From: Pedobacter punctiformis
Lineage (GTDB): Bacteria; Bacteroidota; Bacteroidia; Sphingobacteriales; Sphingobacteriaceae
Assembly: GCF_027213715.1 (NCBI RefSeq)
Contig: NZ_JAPWGM010000007.1
Location: 95,762-159,761 of the forward strand
Direction: 5' to 3'
DNA: 64,000 bases
The position numbers and the translations under genes were made by a program. Below the pieces are notes generated by a model. The model saw only the letters and a list, made by a program, of their open reading frames with translations. It was not told the DNA's origin and made no database searches. Positions 8,721 to 16,980 of the stretch are shown one piece after another (positions within the stretch are counted from its first letter, which is position 1; every line of letters starts with the position of its first letter).

Positions 8721-9083
8721 ATGGAGAAATTAACATTGCAGGAAGAAGAAGCTATGCTTGCCGTTTGGCAAATAGGTAAGGGCTTTATTAAGGATTTTAT
8801 GGACGTATTGCCTGAGCCAAAACCGCCTTACACTACACTGGCCTCAACAATAAAGAATCTGGAGCGAAAAGGGTACCTGGCAAGTGAAAAGTTTGCCAAT
8901 GCAAACCGCTACAGTGCCAAAGTAAAAGAGGTTGACTATAAAAAACGCTTTATGAGTGGTTTTGTAAATAATTATTTCCAAAGCTCTTACAAAGAACTGG
9001 TTGCATTTTTTGCGAAAGATAAAAAGATAAGTGCCGAAGAATTAAAAGAGATTATTAACCTGATCGAAAACCCTGAAAAGTAA
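8721..9083 (+). CDS. blaI: BlaI/MecI/CopY-family repressor
   Basis: The 120-residue winged-helix repressor matches the family along its length: LTLQEEEAMLAVWQIGKGFIKDFM at the N-terminus, then the recognition helix PPYTTLASTIKNLERKGYL (about 36-54), then the dimerisation tail. Such proteins dimerise on short palindromes and are cleaved when the partner sensor BlaR1 is activated. The next gene, 4 bp downstream, is such a sensor. In Bacteroidota these pairs are common and are mostly not linked to a beta-lactamase; none is seen here. Operators are present at its own promoter and 6 kb away. Confidence 0.92.
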   Translation: MEKLTLQEEEAMLAVWQIGKGFIKDFMDVLPEPKPPYTTLASTIKNLERKGYLASEKFANANRYSAKVKEVDYKKRFMSGFVNNYFQSSYKELVAFFAKDKKISAEELKEIINLIENPEK

Positions 9084-9087
9084 TGCC

Positions 9088-10536
9088 ATGCCACATTTCT
9101 TTATTCTGCTGTTTAAAATAAACCTGGTTCTGATTCTTTTTGCAGCAACCTATTATCTTGTTTTAAGGCGTTTAACATTTTATTCTATAAACCGGATGTT
9201 TTTGATGTTCGGCATCCTGTTTTCATCCATTTATCCATTTATAAATTTAACGGAATTTTTTAACAGACATCAATCGGTTCAGGCGTTTGTACCCAAACTT
9301 AATAACCAATTTATCCAACAGGATGGCATGACTTTTTATTGGCAAATATTAGGTGTTTTATTTTATGCTGGTGTTGTGTTTATGGCCCTAAGACTCGCCA
9401 TTCAATTTATATCTCTTCACAGGATGCACAAAAATTCAGTGCCCGGAAATTTGGAACAGCACAAAGTGAGGATTTTAAATGATGAGGTAAGCCCGTTCAG
9501 TTTTTGGCAAACGATTTATATTAATCCGCTGATTCATAAAAAACAAGATCTGCGTAATATCCTCGAGCATGAAAAAGTGCATGTTGAAGAATGGCACACG
9601 CTGGATATTATTTTAGCCGAAATTTGTGTGGTTTTTTACTGGTTTAACCCCGGCGTTTGGCTAATGAAAAAAGCGGTTAGAGAGAATATTGAGTTTATAA
9701 CCGATGCTAAAATATTAAAAAGAGGAATTGATAAAAAGGCTTATCAGTATAGTCTACTTGATGTGGGTAATTTAGAACCATCAGTAGCTATTGTGAATAA
9801 CTTTAATCTATCTGATCTTAAAAAAAGAATTAAAATGATGAACACTAAAAAGTCTTCATCGTTAAATTTAACCAGATATTTGCTTGCTTTACCTATTCTG
9901 GCTATAACACTGGCTTTTACAGTAAATAAGAAGGATATTCAAAAGAAACTAACTCCACTTTCCATATTGGTTAACCGGGTTTTACCAGAAACAAAAACAC
10001 CATCTAATGAGAAAGTCGTTTTAACGCAAAGAACAGCTGTACAAAAAAGGAAACCTGTTGCAAATAATCGGGTAGAAAAGGATACTTTGAAAAAGATCGT
10101 AATGGTGATGCACCAAACCTTTAGGACAAATGACTCTACGAATAAATTTCTCCGTATTTTTCTAAAAAGTGATAGTAGCAAAGCAGAAAAATTACCTCAA
10201 AATAAGATTAAAACAACAAATTTTTTAAGCTCTTTTACTTTTACAGATTCGGATGGTAACACTAAAAATGCTCAGATTAAAAACATTACCATCATAGAAC
10301 ATAAAGGGACAGGTGAGCAAAAAGAAATGTCCAGAGAATTTAAAACTTTCTCCAACACGGCCACAGGAGAAATTAAAGTTTCAGTGGACAGCTTAGGCGC
10401 ATCGAAAAATGTGGCTTATTTTCTAAATGGCAGGAAATTAACAAAAGAAGAAATGCAAAAATTATCTTCTGATTTAATTTCAGGGATATCTCTTAATGGA
10501 AAGGGCGAAGTGAAAATTGTGACTAAACAGAATTAA
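9088..10536 (+). CDS. BlaR1-like M56 membrane metallopeptidase sensor
   Basis: The 482-residue protein has N-terminal membrane segments (about 4-25, 34-52, 86-110), a zinc site HEKVH at 161-165 with the downstream FNP...ENIEFITD segment typical of M56 peptidases, and a further membrane segment near 255-276. The remainder (about 280-482) is a periplasmic Lys/Thr-rich domain. It is not a penicillin-binding domain, so the signal is probably not a beta-lactam. It would cleave the BlaI-type repressor encoded immediately upstream. The two genes form one operon. Confidence 0.9.
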   Translation: MPHFFILLFKINLVLILFAATYYLVLRRLTFYSINRMFLMFGILFSSIYPFINLTEFFNRHQSVQAFVPKLNNQFIQQDGMTFYWQILGVLFYAGVVFMALRLAIQFISLHRMHKNSVPGNLEQHKVRILNDEVSPFSFWQTIYINPLIHKKQDLRNILEHEKVHVEEWHTLDIILAEICVVFYWFNPGVWLMKKAVRENIEFITDAKILKRGIDKKAYQYSLLDVGNLEPSVAIVNNFNLSDLKKRIKMMNTKKSSSLNLTRYLLALPILAITLAFTVNKKDIQKKLTPLSILVNRVLPETKTPSNEKVVLTQRTAVQKRKPVANNRVEKDTLKKIVMVMHQTFRTNDSTNKFLRIFLKSDSSKAEKLPQNKIKTTNFLSSFTFTDSDGNTKNAQIKNITIIEHKGTGEQKEMSREFKTFSNTATGEIKVSVDSLGASKNVAYFLNGRKLTKEEMQKLSSDLISGISLNGKGEVKIVTKQN

Positions 10537-10548
10537 TTCTTATTAAGG

Positions 10549-10734
10549 ATGATTCCAATAATTGACCATATTCAAATTACTGTACAGGATTTAAAAATAG
10601 CAGAACTTTTTTACGATCAACTTATGCCTATTTTGGGCTTTGATATTAATCGTAAATCAAAGGAAAGCTATTACGCACTTTTCTTTAAAGATTTAGAAGG
10701 GATTAAATATGAGATTATTTTTGAAAAAAGATAA
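10549..10734 (+). pseudogene. Shortened VOC/glyoxalase-like gene (internal deletion)
   Basis: The ORF is 61 codons. Its first half (IPIIDHIQITVQDLKIAELFYDQL) is the N-terminal strand-helix of a vicinal-oxygen-chelate domain, and its end (YYALFFKDLEGIKYEIIFEK) is the usual C-terminal strand of the same domain. A normal domain is about 115-125 residues, so roughly 50-60 central residues are missing without loss of frame. The metal-site geometry cannot be complete. It is either a remnant or a half-domain protein. Confidence 0.6.
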
Positions 10735-11147
10735 CATTGGTTAAGAAACTGTTTAAATTTCATTTAAATAATCTTTAATATTTTTTCGTCCTGACCCTGT
10801 CGAAGGACTATAGATAAATTATTTTTACTATGATCAGGAAATGAATGTTGGTGGTTATTTGCAGAAATAGTCCCGCCATTCACTATTTCTGATGAAAAAT
10901 CAGAATCGTTGCTGTCGGGTTTAGTTTACAACGGTAAACCTGATTAAATTAAACCTGACAGGAGCGAACACGATCCCGATTTCCGGGAGCGTAAAGCGTA
11001 TGGCAGGACTTGCATAACCGATGTGCCCGGAACCCTGCTTTCCAAATAAATTTTATTGTTTAACAGTTTGTCATCCTTGTCGAAGTATTTAAGCAAAGGT
11101 CTTCGACAAGCTGACATAAGGATTTAATTAAAATGGCTTTAGGTTTA
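10735..11147. repeat. Gene-free, hairpin-rich intergenic element
   Basis: No ORF is supported. The stretch holds several inverted repeats: AGAAATAGT at 10863-10871 with ACTATTTCT at 10882-10890; CTGTCGGGTTTA at 10912-10923 with TAAACCTGACAG at 10950-10961 (11 of 12 pair); and CTTGTCGAAG near 11078 with CTTCGACAAG at 11102-11111. A related GTCGAAGGAC occurs near 10799. This looks like an assembly of dispersed intergenic repeats rather than a unique regulatory region. Confidence 0.5.
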
Positions 11148-13811
11148 TTAAAAGTTAAACCTTGCTTTCAGCATGGCTACACGCCCCGGAATTAAATAGC
11201 TTCCTGAAGTTAAAGAATTGGCTGATAAGTAAACAGCATCGAAAGTTTTGATGTTTGTTAAATTGGTTAAACCAAATTCTAAATCAGTCTTCATTTTTTC
11301 CAGCTTGTATTTAATATTCGCATCAGCAAACAAATATTTTAAATTGGGCTGTGACGATTGGTGTGTAAACAAATGTTCGGCTGACAGATTAACAAAGACG
11401 TTTTTAAAAGTAGTAAAAGATAAAGTAGACTGTTGTCTCAATTGCTGAAAATTGGTTTTAATACTGTTCTCTACTTTTGCTTTATTATCGGTCACCGCAT
11501 AGCTTGCATTGTAAGACCAGGTTATAAAACTGGCCAGTCTTGCTTCAATGCCTGCTTTATAAGAAATGCTTTGGGAAGTGATGGGCAAAAGATCGTTGTT
11601 TTGTAATTGCTGATAATCATTTTGTGAAAAACTGATGCCCGCAGTTACGGTACTTTTTAAAGCAAAAAGATATTTGCTTGCATTGGCATTAAAAAACAAA
11701 CTTTTAATCCGGTTAGCCATTGGCAACACCACTCTTTGCTGAATGTTATTATTTAAAGTATAAGATGAAATGGTATTGAGCTGTGTGTTGGTGTAGTTGG
11801 CATTTAAATTAAAGAAAAACATCTGCATTGCTTTTCTGAAGTTAAATCCCGCATTAATGCTATGCGACTTGCTTTCGGAAATAGGGGCATCATTTGCAAA
11901 AAGTGAACGGTAATTTTTCAAAACGGTACCCCGGTAAACGTCATCAATGCCACCTAAATCATTTTTAAAAGAATAATTCGCCGTCACATAATTTTCTATT
12001 CCGGTTTGGTACTTAAAATTAAAAGATGGGTTAAGAAATACCCTGTTCAAATTTTTATTCAGGGCATTTGAAGGATCATCATAGTTAATCCTGTTGTAAC
12101 TTAAAGGCAAACTCACACCTGCTTTTATTTTCTCTCCTGTATAATCATAAGATGCTTCAGTATAAAACTTTGTTTTTAACCAGGTCAGGTCATTAACTGC
12201 ATTTGCAGAAACCAGTTCTCTATCCTGATTGTTCTGAATGCGGTATAATGATGAATTCAACTCCTGACTTTGTACATTAAAACCCGCCTTATACGTTTGT
12301 GTAAATCTGTTTTTAACCAATGCAAAAGAAAAATAGTTGTTGGTGTACCAGGTGGGTAAACTCAGGTATTGATTTAATCCTGCATACGGAATACCATTAT
12401 TCAGAATATCGGCATTTAAACCCGGCATAATGTTTAATTCTTCTGGTTGCGTAGTTCTGTTTAAATAAGAATACAAGTTGATTATATTTTCAGACTTCAG
12501 CTTTCTGCGGAAATTAAACTCATTGGAAAGATCCAGTGTTTGTTGTTTAAGCAATTGATTCGCTGGAGTGCCATTAATGTTAACGCTTGATGTGGTTTTA
12601 AAAGGAATATAATCTACAACCAGATTATTATTTAGGTAATATTTATCTGCATTACCATTCAGGTTAAACTGACCGCGTAATTTTTGCGGATTAATTTCAT
12701 TATTTTGAAATTCTGTATACCTGATCGTTTGTCCCGGCAGGTAAGTTTCTGAAAACTTGTTGTACTGTTGCTTCCTTTCATCGTACAAATAGTAAAGGTT
12801 TGCCCTTAATTGAAGGTCAGCATTAAATTTATAAAGATTATTGAGGTTAATTAACCCTGCTTTATTAAAAAGATACCTGCTTTGCGGTAAAGAAGGAACG
12901 CCTGCTGCTCCGGTTGAAAGTAATCCATTCGGTTTATCGTTATCCAGCTTTTTAAGGTAATCGGATAAATTATGAGACGTTAAATCAATACCTGGATCAA
13001 CGCCAATATTATTTCCCTTTATATTATTGATGAATTTTAGTTTTTTATTGAATAGCATGGCCGTTAAATTTTCATCAAACCGATCAGGTGTTCCTGCGCC
13101 TGCAGTTGCATCACCCATTACTTTGAGTTTAGCTTCATCTTTTAAAACTAAATTTAAAGCAACGTCATCGCTTGTATTGTTTTTGCGAAGCATTTTAACA
13201 GGCTGATCATTTTGAATAACCTGCACTTTATCTACCGCGTCTTTAGGGATGCTTTTAGTGCCAATATTATATTTGTCATCAAGCAAATTATCTCCATCTA
13301 CATATAAAGATGAAATCGACTTTCCATTATAGCTTATTTTACCATCTTCAGCCACTTCAACACCCGGCATTTTCTTTAACACATCGCCAATACTGCGATC
13401 TTGTTTATCTGCAAAATCCGAAGGTCTGTAGTTTAAAGTATCACCATTGGAGGATAATGAAGGCCTGTTTTTGACGGTAACCGTTTCCAGGTTGGTTTCG
13501 CTGCCTTGCAATACAATTTCAGGAAGGTTATTGAGGTCAGTAATTTTAAAAGCCGATCTTTTATACCCAATACTGGAGGCTTCAATACTATAACCAATCA
13601 CCTCATCACTTTTCAGTTGGATGGTAAATTCGCCTTTCGAATTGCTCCTTGTAAAATTGATGAGGTTGCCTTCAAGATCTTTCAGATTTACATTCGCAGA
13701 TTCAATACCTTTACCATTGCTATCTTTAACTTTTCCTTTAATTTGCTTCTGAGCAGAGGCCGTAGCCATGCTCAGAAGTGAGAAAACCATTAAAATATAT
13801 AGCTTTCTCAT
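11148..13811 (-). CDS. Outer-membrane beta-barrel protein (TonB-receptor-like with carboxypeptidase-like domain)
   Basis: The 887-residue protein has a signal peptide (cleavage near SAQ, residue 20), a carboxypeptidase-like regulatory domain (about 22-110, KQIKGKVKDSNGKGIESANV), a plug-like domain (IGDVLKKMPGVEVAEDGKISYNG and LYVDGDNLLDDKY), then a long barrel ending in the aromatic-rich RFNF. It belongs to the SusC/TonB-receptor-like group that has no SusD partner. Its start overlaps the end of the GLPGLI gene by 4 bp, so both are one operon under the BlaI-type operator at 14763-14786. Its cargo is unknown. Confidence 0.9.
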   Translation of the reverse strand: MRKLYILMVFSLLSMATASAQKQIKGKVKDSNGKGIESANVNLKDLEGNLINFTRSNSKGEFTIQLKSDEVIGYSIEASSIGYKRSAFKITDLNNLPEIVLQGSETNLETVTVKNRPSLSSNGDTLNYRPSDFADKQDRSIGDVLKKMPGVEVAEDGKISYNGKSISSLYVDGDNLLDDKYNIGTKSIPKDAVDKVQVIQNDQPVKMLRKNNTSDDVALNLVLKDEAKLKVMGDATAGAGTPDRFDENLTAMLFNKKLKFINNIKGNNIGVDPGIDLTSHNLSDYLKKLDNDKPNGLLSTGAAGVPSLPQSRYLFNKAGLINLNNLYKFNADLQLRANLYYLYDERKQQYNKFSETYLPGQTIRYTEFQNNEINPQKLRGQFNLNGNADKYYLNNNLVVDYIPFKTTSSVNINGTPANQLLKQQTLDLSNEFNFRRKLKSENIINLYSYLNRTTQPEELNIMPGLNADILNNGIPYAGLNQYLSLPTWYTNNYFSFALVKNRFTQTYKAGFNVQSQELNSSLYRIQNNQDRELVSANAVNDLTWLKTKFYTEASYDYTGEKIKAGVSLPLSYNRINYDDPSNALNKNLNRVFLNPSFNFKYQTGIENYVTANYSFKNDLGGIDDVYRGTVLKNYRSLFANDAPISESKSHSINAGFNFRKAMQMFFFNLNANYTNTQLNTISSYTLNNNIQQRVVLPMANRIKSLFFNANASKYLFALKSTVTAGISFSQNDYQQLQNNDLLPITSQSISYKAGIEARLASFITWSYNASYAVTDNKAKVENSIKTNFQQLRQQSTLSFTTFKNVFVNLSAEHLFTHQSSQPNLKYLFADANIKYKLEKMKTDLEFGLTNLTNIKTFDAVYLSANSLTSGSYLIPGRVAMLKARFNF

Positions 13812-14731
13812 TTTTTCTCAGGTAATTCGATCGGATTGTTAATCGCTATTTTAACAGAACCGGGAGCCCTTACTGTACTGCTTTTAAAAGAACCGTTGAT
13901 GCCGTTTGCAGCCATTTGCGCCTGCATAAAACCTTGTGGATCTTTATCTCTGGCTTCTTTTAGTTTGTCCAGCTCTTTGCGGGTGGTTTTAATGGCATTA
14001 GCCGGGAGCTTAATTTCACTACCTAAATAATTATCAGTTTCGAGACCTACAATTTTTATGCTCATGCCCGAAAGTTCTCCCTTTTCATCTTTAACCGTCT
14101 CTGCTTCTGTTACTTTATCTAAACCAGCAAACTGAAACTGAACTTCTTTTTTTTCATCGTAAGCTTCTACAATCAGACCAGGCAAACCATTAAGTTTCCA
14201 CGGACCGCTTTGAAAAGGAATTTCAGTAGCGAACCAGGCAATCCAGTTTCTGCCTTTAAAGTATGCAGTTGCTTTTTGGCAGTGTATACCAGAAAAACTC
14301 ATAGTATCTTTGGCTATTTTCCAGTTTATGGTTTCAGCTGGTTCTTCTACTAAATAATTGTTGAAAAGACGTTCTTTAGTAATCATTTTATGCTCATTGG
14401 CAAAAAAGAAGTAGTCAACCTGCGAAATAGGTTTGGTCGATCTGGATTCTATTTTAATGTTTTGCATGCCACTTCCGGCCTGCGCTTTTACTTGCTCCTG
14501 AATTTGTTTTTGCATGTTGGCACTTTGGTTAATCTTATCGTAGCTGGTGTATACCGAGGCATTATTTCCGGTAATTAATAACATGTTTTCTGTGCGGGGC
14601 TTATCTCTTTGGGTGGTGTCTTCGATATGACTAAATGTGTACCTCACCCTGGCCAGGGCTTTATCAGGGTTTTGTGCAAATGTTGATATTGCAATCATTG
14701 CTGCGCAGCAGCTTAAAGAAATACGTTTCAT
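13808..14731 (-). CDS. GLPGLI family secreted protein
   Basis: The 307-residue protein has a signal peptide (about 1-19) and the signature GPWKLNGLPGLIVEAYD near residues 171-187 that names the GLPGLI family. The family is restricted to Bacteroidota, often lies next to TonB-dependent receptors and has no proven function. The stop overlaps the ATG of the downstream barrel gene (ATGA), indicating coupled translation. The composite BlaI-type operator sits 32-55 bp upstream of the start codon. Confidence 0.92.
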   Translation of the reverse strand: MKRISLSCCAAMIAISTFAQNPDKALARVRYTFSHIEDTTQRDKPRTENMLLITGNNASVYTSYDKINQSANMQKQIQEQVKAQAGSGMQNIKIESRSTKPISQVDYFFFANEHKMITKERLFNNYLVEEPAETINWKIAKDTMSFSGIHCQKATAYFKGRNWIAWFATEIPFQSGPWKLNGLPGLIVEAYDEKKEVQFQFAGLDKVTEAETVKDEKGELSGMSIKIVGLETDNYLGSEIKLPANAIKTTRKELDKLKEARDKDPQGFMQAQMAANGINGSFKSSTVRAPGSVKIAINNPIELPEKK

Positions 14732-14761
14732 AATTATTGAGTTTAAGTTGTCTATTTAGTT

Positions 14762-14786
14762 TTCGTAAAACTACGAAATATTCGTA
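14762..14786. promoter_or_regulatory. BlaI-type composite operator upstream of the GLPGLI operon
   Basis: TCGTA-N4-TACGA-N5-TCGTA (14763-14786) reproduces the spacing of the site at the blaI promoter (8692-8715). The rest of 14732-15014 holds no gene that I can support. Confidence 0.65.
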
Positions 14787-15014
14787 ATAAGAAAGCTAAA
14801 ATTTAACAATTTTTAACAAAGAGGAGTGAAGTGCACTTAAACCGTGAAACAGTAGTAATGCGAATGTTCAATATGTGGTTTGAAAATAGATGCCTCCTTA
14901 ACTGAAAAGTGGTGATCTGTAACTAATTTTAGAGATGAATTAAAAGAATTAAATTGTAAGCTTGTTGGAATTACGTAGACTATAAACCATAGCTAAAAAT
15001 ATTTTCAATATCTG

Positions 15015-15046
15015 TTTGCGTGTTAATAGTATTTGTTCTATATTTG
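15015..15046 (+). promoter_or_regulatory. Promoter of rplU-rpmA
   Basis: TTTG at 15015-15018 and TATATTTG at 15039-15046 are exactly 20 bp apart, a full match to the Bacteroidota primary promoter. The start codon lies 39 bp downstream. Confidence 0.85.
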
Positions 15047-15085
15047 CACCTCGTTAAATAAAAATTAAAAACAAATATTTAAACA

Positions 15086-15397
15086 ATGTACGCAATAGTA
15101 AATATAGCAGGCCAGCAATTTAAAGTTGCTAAAGACCAGCACCTTTTTGTACACAGATTGCAAGGAGATGAAGGCGCTAGTATTGAATTTGATAATGTAT
15201 TGTTGGTTGATAATGGTGGTGCAATCACTGTAGGAGCTCCTGCAGTTAAAGGTGCTAAAGTTTCAGCTAAGATCGTATCTCATTTAAAAGGTGATAAAGT
15301 AATCGTTTTCCACAAAAAACGTAGAAAAGGTTATAAAAAGAAAAATGGTCACCGCCAGTTTTTCACTAAGATTCAGATCTCTGACATCACTCTATAA
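15086..15397 (+). CDS. rplU: 50S ribosomal protein L21
   Basis: L21 binds 23S rRNA in the large subunit. The 103-residue protein has the typical start MYAIVNIAGQQFKV, the central DNVLLVDNGG, and the basic C-terminus with HKKRRKGYKKKNGHRQ and KIQISDI. Length is normal. It forms an operon with rpmA, 55 bp downstream. Confidence 0.98.
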   Translation: MYAIVNIAGQQFKVAKDQHLFVHRLQGDEGASIEFDNVLLVDNGGAITVGAPAVKGAKVSAKIVSHLKGDKVIVFHKKRRKGYKKKNGHRQFFTKIQISDITL

Positions 15398-15452
15398 TTA
15401 ATTGTTAACCCAATCATTCTCTTTTGTTGGAGAGTGAAAAAAATATAAAATC

Positions 15453-15857
15453 ATGGCACACAAAAAAGGAGCCGGTAGTTCGAAAAACGGACGTGAATCG
15501 CATAGTAAGCGTTTAGGTATTAAAATTTTCGGTGGTCAGGAAGCTATCGCTGGAAACATTTTAGTACGTCAACGCGGTACAAAACACCATCCAGATAAAA
15601 ATGTTGGTTTAGGAAAAGACCACACTTTATTTGCTTTAATTGATGGTACAGTAGTTTTCAGAAAGAAACAAGATAACAAATCTTATGTTTCTGTTCTTCC
15701 TGCTGTAGCTAAAGAAGTTGTTGCTGAGCCTAAAGCTAAAAAAGCAACAGCTAAAAAAGAAGTTGTAGCTAAAGAAGTTGAAGCTACTCCGGCTAAAGCA
15801 AAAAAAGCACCTGCTAAAAAAGCAGAAGCATCTGAAGAAGCTGCATCTGCAGAATAA
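15453..15857 (+). CDS. rpmA: 50S ribosomal protein L27 with Lys/Ala-rich C-terminal extension
   Basis: L27 lies near the peptidyl-transferase centre. Residues 1-85 match the family (MAHKKGAGSSKNGRESHSKR, then HPDKNVGLGKDHTLFAL). The protein does not end at the usual 85-90 residues but continues to 134 with a low-complexity tail of AKKA/PAKK-type repeats mixed with Glu, resembling histone H1-like tails. There is no sign of frameshift, and the terminator follows the longer stop codon. The N-terminus begins directly at MAHKKG, without the cleaved extension found in Firmicutes. Confidence 0.97.
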   Translation: MAHKKGAGSSKNGRESHSKRLGIKIFGGQEAIAGNILVRQRGTKHHPDKNVGLGKDHTLFALIDGTVVFRKKQDNKSYVSVLPAVAKEVVAEPKAKKATAKKEVVAKEVEATPAKAKKAPAKKAEASEEAASAE

Positions 15858-15878
15858 TCAGTAAAAAAAATATATTCA

Positions 15879-15912
15879 AAAGCTCCCGGTTCTAATCGGG
15901 AGCTTTTTTTTT
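15879..15912 (+). terminator. Intrinsic terminator of rplU-rpmA
   Basis: AAAGCTCCCG and CGGGAGCTTT form a perfect stem around an 8-nt loop, followed by a long T run. Confidence 0.9.
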
Positions 15913-15997
15913 GCTTTAAATATTTTACATTGTTAAAGTCTGTTAAATAACACTTTTTAACAAGCTTGTATTTTACATTCGTGTATTCAAAATAAAA

Positions 15998-16196
15998 ATG
16001 CAGTTCGTAAAAATATCTCTTTCCATTGCACTGCTCATCCGGAGCTTTAGTGTAAGTGCCCAGGAAACCGAAAGTAATATACGAATGCTAAAGCCTTTTA
16101 AGGCAGATGGCATTTCAAACGAATGGAGCCAATGCTGAAAATGCAACCGATCAGAAATCAGATTTTTGGATCAAATATTTATTAGTAAAATCTTAA
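15998..16196 (+). pseudogene. Frameshifted remnant of a small secreted protein
   Basis: From ATG 15998 the frame encodes a signal peptide ending SVSAQ and then NIRMLKPFKADGISNEWSQ before a stop at 16136-16138. A neighbouring frame continues without a break from there as ANAENATDQKSDFWIKYLL up to a TAA at 16194. The DGxxNEW pattern recalls the start of CBM9-like carbohydrate-binding domains in secreted Bacteroidota proteins. I read it as a remnant with a frameshift or internal deletion; the 46-codon first part could still be a tiny secreted peptide. Confidence 0.4.
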
Positions 16197-16218
16197 CCCT
16201 TCCCTTAATTAACAATTG

Positions 16219-16252
16219 AAGCCGGTATGAATAAAAACTACCGGCTTTTTAT
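16219..16252 (+). terminator. Intrinsic terminator
   Basis: AAGCCGGTA (16219-16227) and TACCGGCTT (16239-16247) form a 9-bp stem followed by T residues. It lies between the remnant gene and the convergent gene ending at 16260. Confidence 0.8.
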
Positions 16253-16259
16253 TTGAGCT

Positions 16260-16979
16260 TTATTTTATTACAAGATTACTGGACATGTAATTCAAAGCTT
16301 TTCGTTGTAATTCTGTCTGAGAAAGTTTATTGCTTTCAAATTCTATAAATAGTTTATATTCTTCATCTCCCATTAAACAGGCAATACCTCTAAAGGTCGA
16401 TTCCTTCTTTTTTATAGAATAAGAAACAAGTTTGTAGGATTTACCAAGTTTAATGACATCGTGAAGGTTGCTTAGGTGATCGTTTTCTTTTAAAGTTTTG
16501 AAATTATTATCGAGTGTACCTTTTGTTTCTAAGCTATGAATGAAGATGCTTAGGTTTTGAGGTGTTTTTATTGCGAATCTTAAGGTATTATCATAAGTAT
16601 TTTGAAGATATGCACCTTTTAAAGCCCTGAATTTAGTTGTGAAATCAATATTCACTAAAGAATCTTTATCCAGCTTAACTATATGATAAAATCGTTTTTG
16701 CGATTCGCTGATGGTATCCAGGTAGTGATAACCAAAGTAAAATACTTCATTAATGTCGCCGTTTGCTATGCCTGTAGCCGCATTATATCGTTGCTGAGTA
16801 ACCTGATTTCGAATCTGATCTATAGCCAGGTCATTTACATTCTGTGAAATATTGCGGGTTCGGTTTCTATCGTCCATTTTTGAACAATAAAATCCAAATC
16901 TAATTAATGCAAAAAGTATAAGGCAAATGGAGAGTACATTTCTCCAGACAGGTCTTTCGTTATATTCTTCATCACTCAT
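16260..16979 (-). CDS. Hypothetical single-pass membrane protein
   Basis: The 239-residue protein has a short cytoplasmic N-terminus, one membrane segment (about 13-31), then a soluble domain with mixed strand and helix character. I recognise no family. It follows the lipoprotein gene by a single base on the same strand, so both are probably one operon and may form an envelope-associated pair. Confidence 0.65.
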   Translation of the reverse strand: MSDEEYNERPVWRNVLSICLILFALIRFGFYCSKMDDRNRTRNISQNVNDLAIDQIRNQVTQQRYNAATGIANGDINEVFYFGYHYLDTISESQKRFYHIVKLDKDSLVNIDFTTKFRALKGAYLQNTYDNTLRFAIKTPQNLSIFIHSLETKGTLDNNFKTLKENDHLSNLHDVIKLGKSYKLVSYSIKKKESTFRGIACLMGDEEYKLFIEFESNKLSQTELQRKALNYMSSNLVIK

Positions 16980-16980
16980 A

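Noticed and set aside
9939..10181. ORF on the minus strand inside blaR1
   Set aside because: Shadow of a real gene with full M56 features on the plus strand.
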